From Hespellia sp. (GTDB taxonomy: Bacteria > Bacillota > Clostridia > Lachnospirales > Lachnospiraceae), in the NCBI GenBank assembly GCA_028693555.1, contig JAQUVD010000012.1:19382-83381 (forward strand): a stretch of 64,000 nt of DNA, in the 5' to 3' direction. The notes under the pieces are model-generated. The model saw only the letters and a program-made list of their open reading frames with translations. It was not told where the DNA came from and did not search any database. How positions within the stretch are numbered: the first letter of the stretch is position 1; the number at the start of each line of letters is the position of its first letter. Of this stretch, positions 25,353-34,850 are shown piece by piece. Position numbers and translations under genes: made by a program.

Positions 25353-26408
25353 ATGAAAAAGGGAAAGAGAAAACTAAAATCGAGTACGATACTCGTGATA
25401 CTCATGGTCTTGTTACTTCTGGTGAGTACATTTGCGGTGTATTCCTTTTCACATGCAGTACGTGCAGTGAATCTGGGGGAAACGAGAGGGGCAAAGAAGT
25501 ACGAGTATCATTTTGTGATGATTCATTCCGGGTCGAATGACAATTTTTGGACCTCTTTATACGAAGGTGCAAAGGCAGCAGGGGAAAAGGTCAACGCCTA
25601 TGTAGAGAATTTTAGCGAGAGTGTACCGGGAGATTATTCCGAAGAAGATCTGATGGATATGGCGATTGCGGCAAAGGCAGATGGAATCATTGTGGAAGGA
25701 AGCAAGTCGGATGCGATGGGAGAACTCATCAATCGGGCAGAGGATAAGGGGATTACTGTCGTGACGGTTCTCCAGGATGTGGCGGATAGCAAAAGAAGAA
25801 CCTTTGTCGGAATCAATACATATTCTATGGGTGAAATTTATGGAAATCAGATCGTGGAGGCATTGGAGAAAAAACAGGAAACAGCAGATGAAGATGTACC
25901 ATATAAAGTGGCGGTGCTTGTAGATACATCAAAGGATACTGCGGGTTCCTCACTTGTTCTGTCAGGAATACAGGATACCATTAACAACAGTGGAGTCAAT
26001 GCCCAGGTCAATAGCGTGAACATCGAAAAAAATGAAAACTTTGAATCAGAAGAAATGATTCGAAATCTGATACTAGACTTTGATAACCGTCCGAATGTGA
26101 TTGTAAGTCTGAGCAGTGTTGATACAATCAACTGCAATCAGGCATTGATTGATTATAATCAGGTCGGCAAGATTACTATTCTTGGCTATTACTCCGATCA
26201 GGAGGTGCTAAATGGAATCGAAAAGGGGGTCATACAGTCTTCCGTAGATATCAATGCGAACAAGATCGGGAGTGCCTGTGTTGATAATTTATATAAATAC
26301 CTGTTAAAAGGATATGTGAATGAATACGTCAATGTAGATATGAATCTTATTACGAAAGAGAACGTAGAGCAATATCTAAAAGAGGCACAAAGTAATAAAG
26401 GAGAGTAA
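25353..26408 (+). CDS. Membrane-anchored sugar-binding sensor protein (XylFII-like)
   Basis: 351 residues. A basic N-terminus is followed by one hydrophobic helix (about 11-31) with no lipobox cysteine, so the protein is tethered as a signal anchor. The outside domain is a type I periplasmic-binding fold (HFVMIHSGSNDNFWTSLYEGA, DGIIVEGSKSD, VTVLQDVADSKRRTFVG, ILGYYSDQEVLNGIEKG). With the kinase and regulator directly downstream, it matches the XylFII-LytS-YesN arrangement of clostridia, where XylFII binds D-xylose and touches the LytS sensor domain. Not a transporter component by context. Confidence 0.8.
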   Translation: MKKGKRKLKSSTILVILMVLLLLVSTFAVYSFSHAVRAVNLGETRGAKKYEYHFVMIHSGSNDNFWTSLYEGAKAAGEKVNAYVENFSESVPGDYSEEDLMDMAIAAKADGIIVEGSKSDAMGELINRAEDKGITVVTVLQDVADSKRRTFVGINTYSMGEIYGNQIVEALEKKQETADEDVPYKVAVLVDTSKDTAGSSLVLSGIQDTINNSGVNAQVNSVNIEKNENFESEEMIRNLILDFDNRPNVIVSLSSVDTINCNQALIDYNQVGKITILGYYSDQEVLNGIEKGVIQSSVDINANKIGSACVDNLYKYLLKGYVNEYVNVDMNLITKENVEQYLKEAQSNKGE

Positions 26409-26411
26409 CAG

Positions 26412-27938
26412 ATGGAAAAAATAGTGGAAAAATACCAGCGTATGTCCATCCGTTATAAGCTCATTCTTTCATTTCTGATGGCTTGCATTTTGCTATTCCT
26501 GATTAATGGAATCGTATACTTCGATCTCAACGAGACGGTGGGACAGATTGATAGTGTCTACAGCAGCAATCTAGAATTGAATCAGCTTGCAGATGGTCTG
26601 CAAAAGGTACAGGATACCTTGTATCAGTATCTTGAGACCAAAAGTTCAAAAGCATTAGAGCAATATTACGTGTATGAACAGGACTACCGCGATTTGTGTG
26701 CGGATCTGAATTCGGAGACCGTAGGAAGCAGTACGGCACTGTTGGAAAAGAATATTTCGAATATTTCCAATACCTATCTGGATAAAACAGACGAAACCAT
26801 CGAGGCGAAGAGAGGACGGGATGTCTCTCGCTATAAAGAGGGCTATGCAGAGAGCCAGAAGCTTTATCAATATCTGAAAGCGTCTATTGACAAGCTCAAT
26901 ACGGATATCTTCCAACAGAATTCAGAGCATTATTCCTCTTTGAGGAGCACATTGAATTCGGTTATCGTGCTGGCAGTTGCTTTGTTGTGCCTGATTGTGA
27001 GTGTCACAATCCTGTGGATCCTGTTTGTGACGAATAGCATCACAAAGCCTTTGATTGAACTTGCAGGTGCGGCAAATGAAATCGCAAAAGGAAATATGGA
27101 TGTCAGTTTTCCTATGGTCAAGACGGGGGATGAGACAACAATTGTGGCAAAGGCGTGCAACAAGATGATTGACAGCATTCGCAATTACATCGAAGAAATC
27201 AAGGTGAATTATGAGAGAGAAGCAAAGCATATTGAAAATGAGCTTGTGATGAAAAATGATCTGAACGAAGCGCAGCTCAGGTTCCTTCAGGCGCAGATCA
27301 ATCCACATTTTCTCTTTAACACGTTAAATGCAGGCGCGCAGCTTGCGATGATGGAGGGGGCAGAAAAAACCTGCCTGTTTATCGAAAATATGGCTGATTT
27401 CTTTCGGTATAATGTCCGGAAAATGGGGGAGGATGCTACGCTGCGGGAAGAGATTGAATCGGTGGACAACTACATCTATATCTTAAATGTGCGGTTTGCA
27501 AATGAAATCGGATACGAAAAGAGAGTGCAGCAAAAGCTTCTGAATGTGGAGATGCCAAGCATGATTCTACAGCCGATTATAGAAAATGCAGTGAATCACG
27601 GAATCAGGGGAATGGAAGGATACGGAAGCATCACGCTGGATGTCTATGCAGAGGGTGACGTCGTCTGCGTTGAGGTGTCAGACAATGGAGCCGGAATCAC
27701 GGATGAGAAGATTTCACAGATTATGGAAAACAGGTATATTCAAAAGGATGAGAGAGAAGCAGGTTCCGGTATGGGAGTGGGGCTTCAAAATGTAATCAGT
27801 CGTTTGAAACGTTTCTACAATCGAGAAGATGTCTTTACAATCGAGAAAAACATAACTGGAAGCGGAACAACCGTCAGAGTCATGATTCCATTTGAACCAA
27901 TGTCACAGCATATAGCGGGAGGAAACGAGAATGATTAA
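26412..27938 (+). CDS. LytS-type sensor histidine kinase
   Basis: 508 residues. Membrane helices near 18-38 and 183-206 enclose a helical outside domain of about 145 residues, predicted to contact the upstream binding protein. HAMP lies near 207-260. The phosphoacceptor is His299 in LQAQINPHFLFNTLN. The ATPase has IIENAVNHGIRG and DNGAGITDEKI. It begins four bases after the binding-protein stop codon and overlaps the response regulator by 8 bp, so stoichiometric expression is expected. Confidence 0.9.
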   Translation: MEKIVEKYQRMSIRYKLILSFLMACILLFLINGIVYFDLNETVGQIDSVYSSNLELNQLADGLQKVQDTLYQYLETKSSKALEQYYVYEQDYRDLCADLNSETVGSSTALLEKNISNISNTYLDKTDETIEAKRGRDVSRYKEGYAESQKLYQYLKASIDKLNTDIFQQNSEHYSSLRSTLNSVIVLAVALLCLIVSVTILWILFVTNSITKPLIELAGAANEIAKGNMDVSFPMVKTGDETTIVAKACNKMIDSIRNYIEEIKVNYEREAKHIENELVMKNDLNEAQLRFLQAQINPHFLFNTLNAGAQLAMMEGAEKTCLFIENMADFFRYNVRKMGEDATLREEIESVDNYIYILNVRFANEIGYEKRVQQKLLNVEMPSMILQPIIENAVNHGIRGMEGYGSITLDVYAEGDVVCVEVSDNGAGITDEKISQIMENRYIQKDEREAGSGMGVGLQNVISRLKRFYNREDVFTIEKNITGSGTTVRVMIPFEPMSQHIAGGNEND

Positions 27939-29532
27939 AGTAATGGTATGTGATGATGAGGGCATCGTACGCCAGTCACTTCATTTTATAATGGACAAAG
28001 CATTTGGAGGGGAGTGTCAGGTCGAGGAAGCCAAAAGTGGCAGGGCTGCAATCGAGCTGGTTCAGACCTTTCGCCCGGACATTGCATTTATGGATATTCA
28101 GATGCCTGGAATTAATGGGATTGATGCCATGAAAGAGATGAAAGCAGAGAATCCGAATATGCTGTTTATTGTCCTCACGGCATATGACCAGTTTGGCTAT
28201 GCGAAAGAAGCAATTGATCTCGGGGTACTCGAATACCTGACCAAACCAATTGGCAAAGATAAGATTATTGCAGTCATGCGGCGCGCGATTTCCGTGATTG
28301 AAACACAGAGAAGTAAAAAAAGTTATGAACTGGAAGTACAGGAAAAGCTCGAGACGGTCATTCCGATGATAGAAAATGGATACATATACAGTGTGGTCCT
28401 TCAGGATGTGGATTATGAAGATACCGGGTATGAGACGCTTCTGAACATTCAGGGAAAACAGGGCTTCATTATCGTGTTTGAATTTGGCGAGGACCACAGG
28501 AATGGGAATCTGACGAATCCGGTAGGCTCGAATGTTAAGATGCAGAGAAGCTACATGGAGTTTCGTGGGATTATGAAAGAGTATTACGAAGCAATTATAG
28601 GGGCACCGATGTCGAACAAGATCATTGTCTGTGTTCCAACGGACAAGATGGAGCTTGAATACGACGAGCGGGTCAAGCTAATCGACAAAACACGTGCGAT
28701 TGTCCGGGTGCTGGAACAGAAGCTGGACATGAAATTCAAGGTTGGGATCGGATCACTAAAACCACTGGAATTGATGGCAGAATCCTATCAGGAAGCTACA
28801 ATGGCAATCCATCAGAATATCGGGAAGGTCACACACATCAAAGACATTCCGGTTGGCTGTGTGTATGATGAAGCATATCCTGTAGAGACGGAGGAGCTGC
28901 TTTTCGATGCACTGCAGAAAGGAAATGTAGAAGAACTGAAGCGTCAGTGCACGAGATTTTTGGAATGGATGATGAGCCAGACATCCGTGCTCGACAATAA
29001 TGCACGATTAAAAGTGATGGAATTTGTGCTTCGGGCAGAAGAGCTTGCATATCGTCACGGCGGGATGACTTATCAGTATGAATCGAGAAACGGATTTTTG
29101 GAGGAGGTACTAAATTGTGGGAACTTCGAACAGCTCTCGGCGTGGTTTTTATCCAAGATGACAAATGCATGCTTCAATATTAGAGATAAGCAAAAAGAAA
29201 AGAATATCGGGCTGGTGGAACATGCAAAGAATTATGTGAACGAACATTTTGCAAATGAATTATCTCTGGACGAGATATCTAGAGAGGTCAATATCAGCCC
29301 ATACTATTTTAGCAAGCTGTTCAAAGAAGAATCAGGAGTGAATTATATTGAATATGTCACAAAGATTCGAATGGAACATGCAAAGAAGCTGCTTCAGAAT
29401 CCGGAAAACAGTATCAAATATGTATGCGCTGAGGTCGGTTACAGTGACCCAAACTATTTTAGCAGAATCTTCAAAAAATGGATTGGGAAAACTCCTTCAG
29501 AATATAGGGAAGAGGTGGGACGTTATGAATAA
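27931..29532 (+). CDS. YesN-type response regulator
   Basis: 533 residues. REC domain with DDE, phosphoacceptor Asp55 (IAFMDIQMPGINGID) and the conserved Lys in YLTKPIGKDK. The central region contains a divergent part with FKVGIGSLKPLELMAESYQEA, as in YesN proteins. C-terminal AraC HTH (ELSLDEISREVNISPYYFSKLF, SIKYVCAEVGYSDPNYFSRIF, WIGKTPSEYR). Likely targets are the sugar importer promoter near 30650 and possibly the xylose operon at 21.5 kb. Confidence 0.9.
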   Translation: MIKVMVCDDEGIVRQSLHFIMDKAFGGECQVEEAKSGRAAIELVQTFRPDIAFMDIQMPGINGIDAMKEMKAENPNMLFIVLTAYDQFGYAKEAIDLGVLEYLTKPIGKDKIIAVMRRAISVIETQRSKKSYELEVQEKLETVIPMIENGYIYSVVLQDVDYEDTGYETLLNIQGKQGFIIVFEFGEDHRNGNLTNPVGSNVKMQRSYMEFRGIMKEYYEAIIGAPMSNKIIVCVPTDKMELEYDERVKLIDKTRAIVRVLEQKLDMKFKVGIGSLKPLELMAESYQEATMAIHQNIGKVTHIKDIPVGCVYDEAYPVETEELLFDALQKGNVEELKRQCTRFLEWMMSQTSVLDNNARLKVMEFVLRAEELAYRHGGMTYQYESRNGFLEEVLNCGNFEQLSAWFLSKMTNACFNIRDKQKEKNIGLVEHAKNYVNEHFANELSLDEISREVNISPYYFSKLFKEESGVNYIEYVTKIRMEHAKKLLQNPENSIKYVCAEVGYSDPNYFSRIFKKWIGKTPSEYREEVGRYE

Positions 29533-30568
29533 AAAGCGTTTTGTGGCGATAGGAATGGTGCTTCTGTTATTCATTGAATGTGTAACAGGATGCGGAGCAA
29601 AGACAGAAGAAACTGCCAAAACAGACACGCCGGTGATTGACAAAGTTCAGATTGGAATCACATTTGATACCTTTGTCTTAGAAAGGTGGCTCAAGGATCG
29701 GGATGTCTTCGTGGCTACAGCACAAAAGCTGGGCGCGGAGGTTAATGTGCAGAATGTAAATGGCGATGTCAAAAAGCAGGAAGAACAAATCAATCGTTTC
29801 GTTATGGAAGGGATGGATGTCATTGTTGTTATTCCGGTGGATTGTTACGAACTGAAAGCAGCCATTGTGAATGCAAGGAATCACGGAGTACACGTCATCG
29901 CATATGACAGAATGGTAGAGGAAGCGATGGTAGACCTCTATATTACCGTTGACAGCAGGCTGGTAGGCGAGCTGATGGGAAACACCATGATGCAGCAGCT
30001 CCCGGAGGGCGGCAATATTGTGATGATCTGCGGACCGGAGACAGACACCAATTGTCTGGATGTGGCGAGTGGATTTGAAGATGCAATCAAAGGCAGCAAT
30101 CTGAACATCGTGAAAAAGACATTTGTCAAGGCGTGGACCTCTGAATATGGCACAAAGGCGATGCAGGAGGCAATGAGTGAGAATGAACAGATCGATGGCG
30201 TCATGTGCGGTAATGACGGACTGGCAGGGTATGCGATTCAGGTGCTGAGCGAAGCGCAGCTCGCGGGAAAGGTTGCTGTGGTCGGACAGGATGCGGATCT
30301 GGAAGCATGCCAGCGCGTTCTGGAAGGAACACAGGCAATGACAGTATATAAGCCAATAGAAGAGCTTGCCAGGGTGGCGGCCGGATATGCAGTAGAATTT
30401 GGAGAGAATGGAAGACTTTCCAAAGTGAAGGATGTCAAGACCAATAAGATTGGAAATGTGCCGTATTGTGGATTGGAGCCGACCGCAGTTACGAAAGAAA
30501 ATATGGACGAAGTCATCATAGATTCCGGATTCCATATGCATGATCAGGTCTACCTGAACGTGGAATAG
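29525..30568 (+). CDS. XylF-like sugar-binding lipoprotein
   Basis: 347 residues. Lipobox region CVTGC (Cys23). The mature protein resembles D-xylose-binding XylF: IGITFDTFVLERWLKDRDVF, RFVMEGMDVIVVIPVDC, VIAYDRMVEEAMVDLYITVD, CGNDGLAGYAIQVLSEA, VGQDADLEACQRVLEGTQA. The ATG overlaps the regulator's last codons by 8 bp, tying it to the sensing operon rather than the importer. It may be a second ligand-presenting protein for the kinase or a scavenging binding protein for the importer downstream. Confidence 0.85.
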   Translation: MNKKRFVAIGMVLLLFIECVTGCGAKTEETAKTDTPVIDKVQIGITFDTFVLERWLKDRDVFVATAQKLGAEVNVQNVNGDVKKQEEQINRFVMEGMDVIVVIPVDCYELKAAIVNARNHGVHVIAYDRMVEEAMVDLYITVDSRLVGELMGNTMMQQLPEGGNIVMICGPETDTNCLDVASGFEDAIKGSNLNIVKKTFVKAWTSEYGTKAMQEAMSENEQIDGVMCGNDGLAGYAIQVLSEAQLAGKVAVVGQDADLEACQRVLEGTQAMTVYKPIEELARVAAGYAVEFGENGRLSKVKDVKTNKIGNVPYCGLEPTAVTKENMDEVIIDSGFHMHDQVYLNVE

Positions 30569-30644
30569 CATTATTTTGCCTTACCATAAAAACGAAATTG
30601 TGCTAATAAAAAATAGAATACTTTTATTCTCATAAAAATGTGCG

Positions 30645-30683
30645 GGACATGACAAACATGTCCTAATTCCCTCGTGATATAGT
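30645..30683 (+). promoter_or_regulatory. Activator-type promoter of the sugar importer operon
   Basis: A perfect inverted repeat GGACATG-N5-CATGTCC (30645-30663) overlaps the position expected for the -35 box of a -10 TATAGT at 30678-30683. No recognisable -35 exists. Direct repeats CAAGTAGTTACA and CAAGTAATTACA follow at 30692 and 30704, inside the leader. Confidence 0.5.
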
Positions 30684-30740
30684 AATTTCAACAAGTAGTT
30701 ACACAAGTAATTACAAAAACTATACAGGAGGGAATTTTTT

Positions 30741-31847
30741 ATGAAAAAAAGATTTCAAAAATTATTAGCAATCGGACTTGCGGTAGCAATGACATTCTCA
30801 TTAGCTGCATGTACCAGTGGAGAGAGTTCTTCGTCAACAGCAGGATCAACCGCAGCAAAGACAGAAGCAGGAAGCGGTAAGATCGGTGTAGCAATGCCTA
30901 CCAAAGATTTACAGCGCTGGAATCAGGACGGCGAAAACATGAAGAAGCAGCTCGAAGAAGCAGGCTATGAAGTCGATCTTCAGTACGCAAGTAATGATGT
31001 AGCAACACAGGTTTCTCAGATTGAAAACATGATCTCCGGCGGATGTCAGGCACTCGTTATCGCATCCATTGATGGTGAGTCACTTGGAACACCTCTTCAG
31101 GCAGCAAAAGATGCAGGAATTCAGGTTATCGCATATGACCGTCTGATCATGAATTCAGATGCTGTTTCATATTACGCAACATTTGATAACTATATGGTAG
31201 GAACAAAACAGGGCGAATACATCAAAGATACACTTGATTTAGATAATGCAGCAGGCCCATTCAACATGGAAATCTTCACAGGTGACCCTGGTGACAACAA
31301 TGCGAACTTCTTCTACGGCGGTGCAATGGACGTTCTGAAACCATACATCGAATCAGGAAAATTAGTTGTACAGTCTGGACAGAAAGAATTTGCAGAAGTT
31401 GCAACAGCTGACTGGTCTACAGAAAAAGCACAGGCTAGAATGGATGCAATCATCGCTTCTAACTATGCAGACAAGAATCTTGATGTTGTTCTCTGCTCAA
31501 ACGATTCTACTTCACTTGGTGTTGAGAACTCACTGGAAGCAAACTACAACGGCGAATGGCCATTAGTAACAGGACAGGATTGTGATGTAGCTAACACAAA
31601 GAACTTAATTGCTGACAAACAGGCAATGGATATCTTCAAAGACACACGTGATCTGGCAAAACAGACAGTTAGCATGATTGATGCAATCATGGGCGGCGGA
31701 AAAGCTGAGACAAACGATAACGAGACATACGACAATGGAACAGGAATCATTCCTTCTTACCTTTGTGAGCCAGTTGTTGTAACAAAAGATAACTACAAAG
31801 AAATCTTACTTGATTCTAAATATTACACAGAAGACGATTTAAAATAA
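30741..31847 (+). CDS. Multiple-sugar-binding lipoprotein of ABC importer (ChvE/XylF type)
   Basis: 368 residues. Lipobox LAAC (Cys24), Ser/Ala-rich linker, then a type I binding fold (IGVAMPTKDLQRWNQDGENM, VIAYDRLIMNSDAVSYYATF, IEIFTGDPGDNNANFF-like block, LCSNDSTSLGVENSLEAN, VTGQDCDVANTKNLI). The RWNQDG start, FTGDPGDNNANFFY and GQDCD are those of ChvE-type proteins that bind xylose, arabinose, galactose or glucose. AGGAGGG precedes the ATG. First gene of a complete CUT2 importer. Codon use looks optimised, fitting high expression. Confidence 0.9.
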   Translation: MKKRFQKLLAIGLAVAMTFSLAACTSGESSSSTAGSTAAKTEAGSGKIGVAMPTKDLQRWNQDGENMKKQLEEAGYEVDLQYASNDVATQVSQIENMISGGCQALVIASIDGESLGTPLQAAKDAGIQVIAYDRLIMNSDAVSYYATFDNYMVGTKQGEYIKDTLDLDNAAGPFNMEIFTGDPGDNNANFFYGGAMDVLKPYIESGKLVVQSGQKEFAEVATADWSTEKAQARMDAIIASNYADKNLDVVLCSNDSTSLGVENSLEANYNGEWPLVTGQDCDVANTKNLIADKQAMDIFKDTRDLAKQTVSMIDAIMGGGKAETNDNETYDNGTGIIPSYLCEPVVVTKDNYKEILLDSKYYTEDDLK

Positions 31848-31864
31848 GATGCAATCTGAAACAA

Positions 31865-31888
31865 TCAGGCGGGGTAATGCCCGCCTGA
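31865..31888 (+). terminator. Hairpin between binding-protein and ATPase genes
   Basis: TCAGGCGGG pairs perfectly with CCCGCCTGA around GTAATG. No T run follows, so it more likely stabilises the upstream message or partly attenuates than fully terminates. Confidence 0.6.
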
Positions 31889-31924
31889 ATTAAGTTAAAT
31901 AGTAATAGAAAGAGAGGGATACAG

Positions 31925-33463
31925 TTGGCAGAAATATTATTGGAAATGAAAAATATTACGAAGACTTTCCCCGGAGTCAAAGCATTAGACAATGTGAATC
32001 TACAGGTGGAAGAGGGAGAGATTCATGCACTCGTCGGTGAAAACGGTGCAGGGAAATCCACATTAATGAATGTCCTCAGTGGAATCTATCCATATGGAAG
32101 CTATGAGGGCGATATTATCTATAAAGGTGAAGTATGTAAATTCGGAAAAATCAAGGACAGTGAAGAAAAAGGAATTGTAATCATCCATCAGGAGCTTGCC
32201 CTTGTTCCATATATGACCATAGGCGAGAATATGTATCTCGGAAATGAACAGGGAAAAATGATCGCAATCGATTGGAATAAGACCTATGATCAGGCTGATA
32301 AGTATTTAAAACAGGTTGGTCTTTCAGAGTCGTCACATACATTGATTAAAGATATCGGTGTTGGTAAACAGCAGTTGGTAGAGATTGCAAAGGCACTTGC
32401 AAAAAAAGCAAAGCTTTTGATACTGGATGAGCCGACCTCCTCATTAAATGAGGCAGATTCACAGGCATTGTTAGACCTGCTGCTTGCATTTAAAGAGCAG
32501 GGCATGACCTCCATCATTATCTCACATAAATTAAATGAAATTGCATATGTTGCAGATAAAATCACAGTCATTCGTGATGGATCAACCATCGAAACGCTGG
32601 ATAAAAAGGTGGATGAGATCTCTGAGAACAGAATCATTCAGGGAATGGTCGGTCGTGAACTGACAGACCGGTTCCCAAAACGGGATAATAAAAACATTGG
32701 TGAAATTGCACTGGAAGTAAAGAACTGGAACGTTTATCACCCGGTATATGCGGACCGCAAGGTTGTAAATGATGTCTCAATTAATATCCGCAAGGGTGAG
32801 GTTCTTGGAATCTCAGGACTGATGGGTGCAGGACGAACCGAGCTTGCTATGAGTATTTTTGGGAAAAGTTATGGAAGCAATATCTCCGGACAATTATTTA
32901 AGGATGGAAAGGAACTGCATTTACATAGTGTAAAAGAAGCAATTGACCATAAGATTGCGTATGTTACGGAGGACCGGAAGGGAAATGGACTGATTCTTTC
33001 TAATCCAATTAAGGTCAATACAACACTGGCGAACTTAGAGGGTGTCAGCCATCATCATGTGATTGACCATGATAAAGAATACGCTGTCGCAGATGAATAC
33101 CGAGAAAAATTAAAGACGAAATGTCCAACCGTGGAACAGAATGTCGGAAATCTAAGCGGTGGAAATCAGCAGAAAGTGCTCCTTGCAAAATGGATGTTTG
33201 CAGAGCCGGATATATTGATACTGGATGAGCCGACAAGAGGAATTGATGTCGGAGCAAAATATGAGATTTATTGTATTATCAATGATCTGGTGGCAGCCGG
33301 AAAATCAGTTATCATGATTTCTTCTGAGCTTCCGGAAGTTCTCGGTATGTCGGATCGTATCTATATTATGAACGAAGGAAAGATTGCAGGAGAATTATCG
33401 GCAGAAGAAGCTACACAGGAAAAAATCATGACATATATTTTAAAATCAGGTAAAGGAGAATAG
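31925..33463 (+). CDS. Sugar ABC transporter ATP-binding protein (GguA/XylG type)
   Basis: 512 residues with two ABC domains. Walker [10 protein letters not shown] (about 38-46), [20 protein letters not shown] with the Walker B of domain 1, a degenerate second Walker A (GLMGAGRTE), [16 protein letters not shown] and [15 protein letters not shown] in domain 2. The start is TTG, supported by AGAGAGGG six bases upstream and by alignment of the first residues with the family ([21 protein letters not shown]). Pairs with the single long permease downstream. Confidence 0.93.
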   Translation: MAEILLEMKNITKTFPGVKALDNVNLQVEEGEIHALVGENGAGKSTLMNVLSGIYPYGSYEGDIIYKGEVCKFGKIKDSEEKGIVIIHQELALVPYMTIGENMYLGNEQGKMIAIDWNKTYDQADKYLKQVGLSESSHTLIKDIGVGKQQLVEIAKALAKKAKLLILDEPTSSLNEADSQALLDLLLAFKEQGMTSIIISHKLNEIAYVADKITVIRDGSTIETLDKKVDEISENRIIQGMVGRELTDRFPKRDNKNIGEIALEVKNWNVYHPVYADRKVVNDVSINIRKGEVLGISGLMGAGRTELAMSIFGKSYGSNISGQLFKDGKELHLHSVKEAIDHKIAYVTEDRKGNGLILSNPIKVNTTLANLEGVSHHHVIDHDKEYAVADEYREKLKTKCPTVEQNVGNLSGGNQQKVLLAKWMFAEPDILILDEPTRGIDVGAKYEIYCIINDLVAAGKSVIMISSELPEVLGMSDRIYIMNEGKIAGELSAEEATQEKIMTYILKSGKGE

Positions 33464-33466
33464 ACA

Positions 33467-34627
33467 ATGGATAAAACGAATATTTCATCATTTTTCAAAA
33501 AATATACGATGGTTATTGCCCTTGTTCTGATCACGTTATTCTTTACGTGGAGAACAGGTGGAAGTATGCTGCTTCCACAGAATGTCAATAACCTGATTGC
33601 CCAGAATGCATATGTATTTGTACTTGCAACAGGTATGCTGCTCTGTATTCTGACAGGAGGTAACATTGACCTGAGTGTTGGATCTGTCGTGTGCTTTGTA
33701 GGCGCAATCGGTGGTGTACTCATGGTAAACAAAAGCTGGAATCCTGCACTTGCTATGATTATTATGCTGTTGACTGGTACAGCGATTGGTGTGTGGCAGG
33801 GCTTTTGGATTGCTTATGTCCGCATCCCACCGTTTATCACGACACTGGCAGGCATGTTAATCTTCCGAGGATTATCAAACGTTGTACTCAACGGACTGAC
33901 AATCGCGCCAATGCCATCTAGCTATCTTGCACTCTTTAACAGCTATGTTGTAGACATTATGCCGGGACATGGAATCAATATGACCTGTATGCTGGTTGGT
34001 ATCATTGCGACCGTTATCTTTCTCGGTTCTTCCTTTGCAGGCAGAGCATCGAAAGCAAAAAAAGGATATACACTCAAACCAATGGGCGGCTTTGTTGCAA
34101 GATGCGTGATCATCAGTCTTGTTATCCTTGTCTTCTCATTCAGACTCGCACAGTACAAAGGTATTCCAACGGTACTGATCTGGCTGTTACTGATTATTTT
34201 GATTTATGGATACATCACATCAAAAACAACGATTGGCCGTCATTTCTACGCAGTTGGTGGAAATGAAAAGGCAGCAGAATTATCTGGTATTAATACGAAC
34301 CGTGTGTATTTCCTGGCTTATGCAAACATGGGAATGCTTGCAGCAGTTGCAGCAATGATTACGATTGCAAGACTGAATTCAGCCAATCCAACGGCTGGTA
34401 CGAACTACGAAATGGATGCAATCGGATCTTGCTTTATCGGTGGAGCATCTGCTTACGGCGGAACCGGTACAGTAGTCGGAGTTATCATCGGTGCAACACT
34501 GATGGGTGTCATCAACCTTGGTATGTCAATCATGGGCGTAGATGCCAACTGGCAGAAGGTTGTAAAAGGATGCGTTCTCCTTGCGGCAGTTATCTTTGAT
34601 GTTGTATCTAAGAAACGTGCAAAATAA
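33467..34627 (+). CDS. Sugar ABC transporter permease (GguB/XylH type)
   Basis: 386 residues, longer than ordinary CUT2 permeases. It carries the extra loop and helix (GSSFAGRASKAKKGYTLKP) seen in GguB/XylH-like proteins, which act as homodimers. Motifs: CILTGGNIDLSVGSVVCFVG and GTNYEMDAIGSCFIGGASAYGG with the EAA-like loop. It starts three bases after the ATPase stop codon and ends at a strong terminator. Imports D-xylose or a related aldose by context. Confidence 0.92.
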   Translation: MDKTNISSFFKKYTMVIALVLITLFFTWRTGGSMLLPQNVNNLIAQNAYVFVLATGMLLCILTGGNIDLSVGSVVCFVGAIGGVLMVNKSWNPALAMIIMLLTGTAIGVWQGFWIAYVRIPPFITTLAGMLIFRGLSNVVLNGLTIAPMPSSYLALFNSYVVDIMPGHGINMTCMLVGIIATVIFLGSSFAGRASKAKKGYTLKPMGGFVARCVIISLVILVFSFRLAQYKGIPTVLIWLLLIILIYGYITSKTTIGRHFYAVGGNEKAAELSGINTNRVYFLAYANMGMLAAVAAMITIARLNSANPTAGTNYEMDAIGSCFIGGASAYGGTGTVVGVIIGATLMGVINLGMSIMGVDANWQKVVKGCVLLAAVIFDVVSKKRAK

Positions 34628-34642
34628 GAAACGAATTATTGG

Positions 34643-34670
34643 GGGCGGTGCCGCGAGGCATCGCCCTTTT
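34643..34670 (+). terminator. Intrinsic terminator of the importer operon
   Basis: GGGCGGTGCC pairs with GGCATCGCCC around GCGA, followed by TTTT. Confidence 0.75.
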
Positions 34671-34743
34671 GGGGTGTGCCAAGCATGGCACTAATCTAGC
34701 TAGAAAATCATAAAAGTCAGTTGTCACGGATATAATAGAAGAG

Positions 34744-34829
34744 TACTTCAAGTAAAAGTGAAGTTTGTTTGAAATAAACTTGAAGTTGACTTTGAAGTGA
34801 ACTTGAAGTAAACTTGAAGTAACTTGGAA
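34744..34829. repeat. Short tandem AACTTGAAGT repeats before the AlbA-type gene
   Basis: An array of variants of a 10-12 bp unit AACTTGAAGTA, including three near-perfect copies at about 34778-34822, diverged ones, and inverted ACTTCAAG at the left end. The last copy ends about 20-30 bases before the start codon. Likely an operator array or a hypervariable promoter spacer. Confidence 0.7.
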
Positions 34830-34850
34830 ATGATGATTGAGGTGACAAAT

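Noticed and set aside
29678..30571. 297-codon open frame on the minus strand
   Set aside because: Lies wholly opposite the XylF-like lipoprotein gene; His/Cys-rich composition typical of antisense frames and no ribosome site.
34744..34829. CRISPR-like array
   Set aside because: Units of 10-12 bp with no spacers of CRISPR length and no cas genes nearby.
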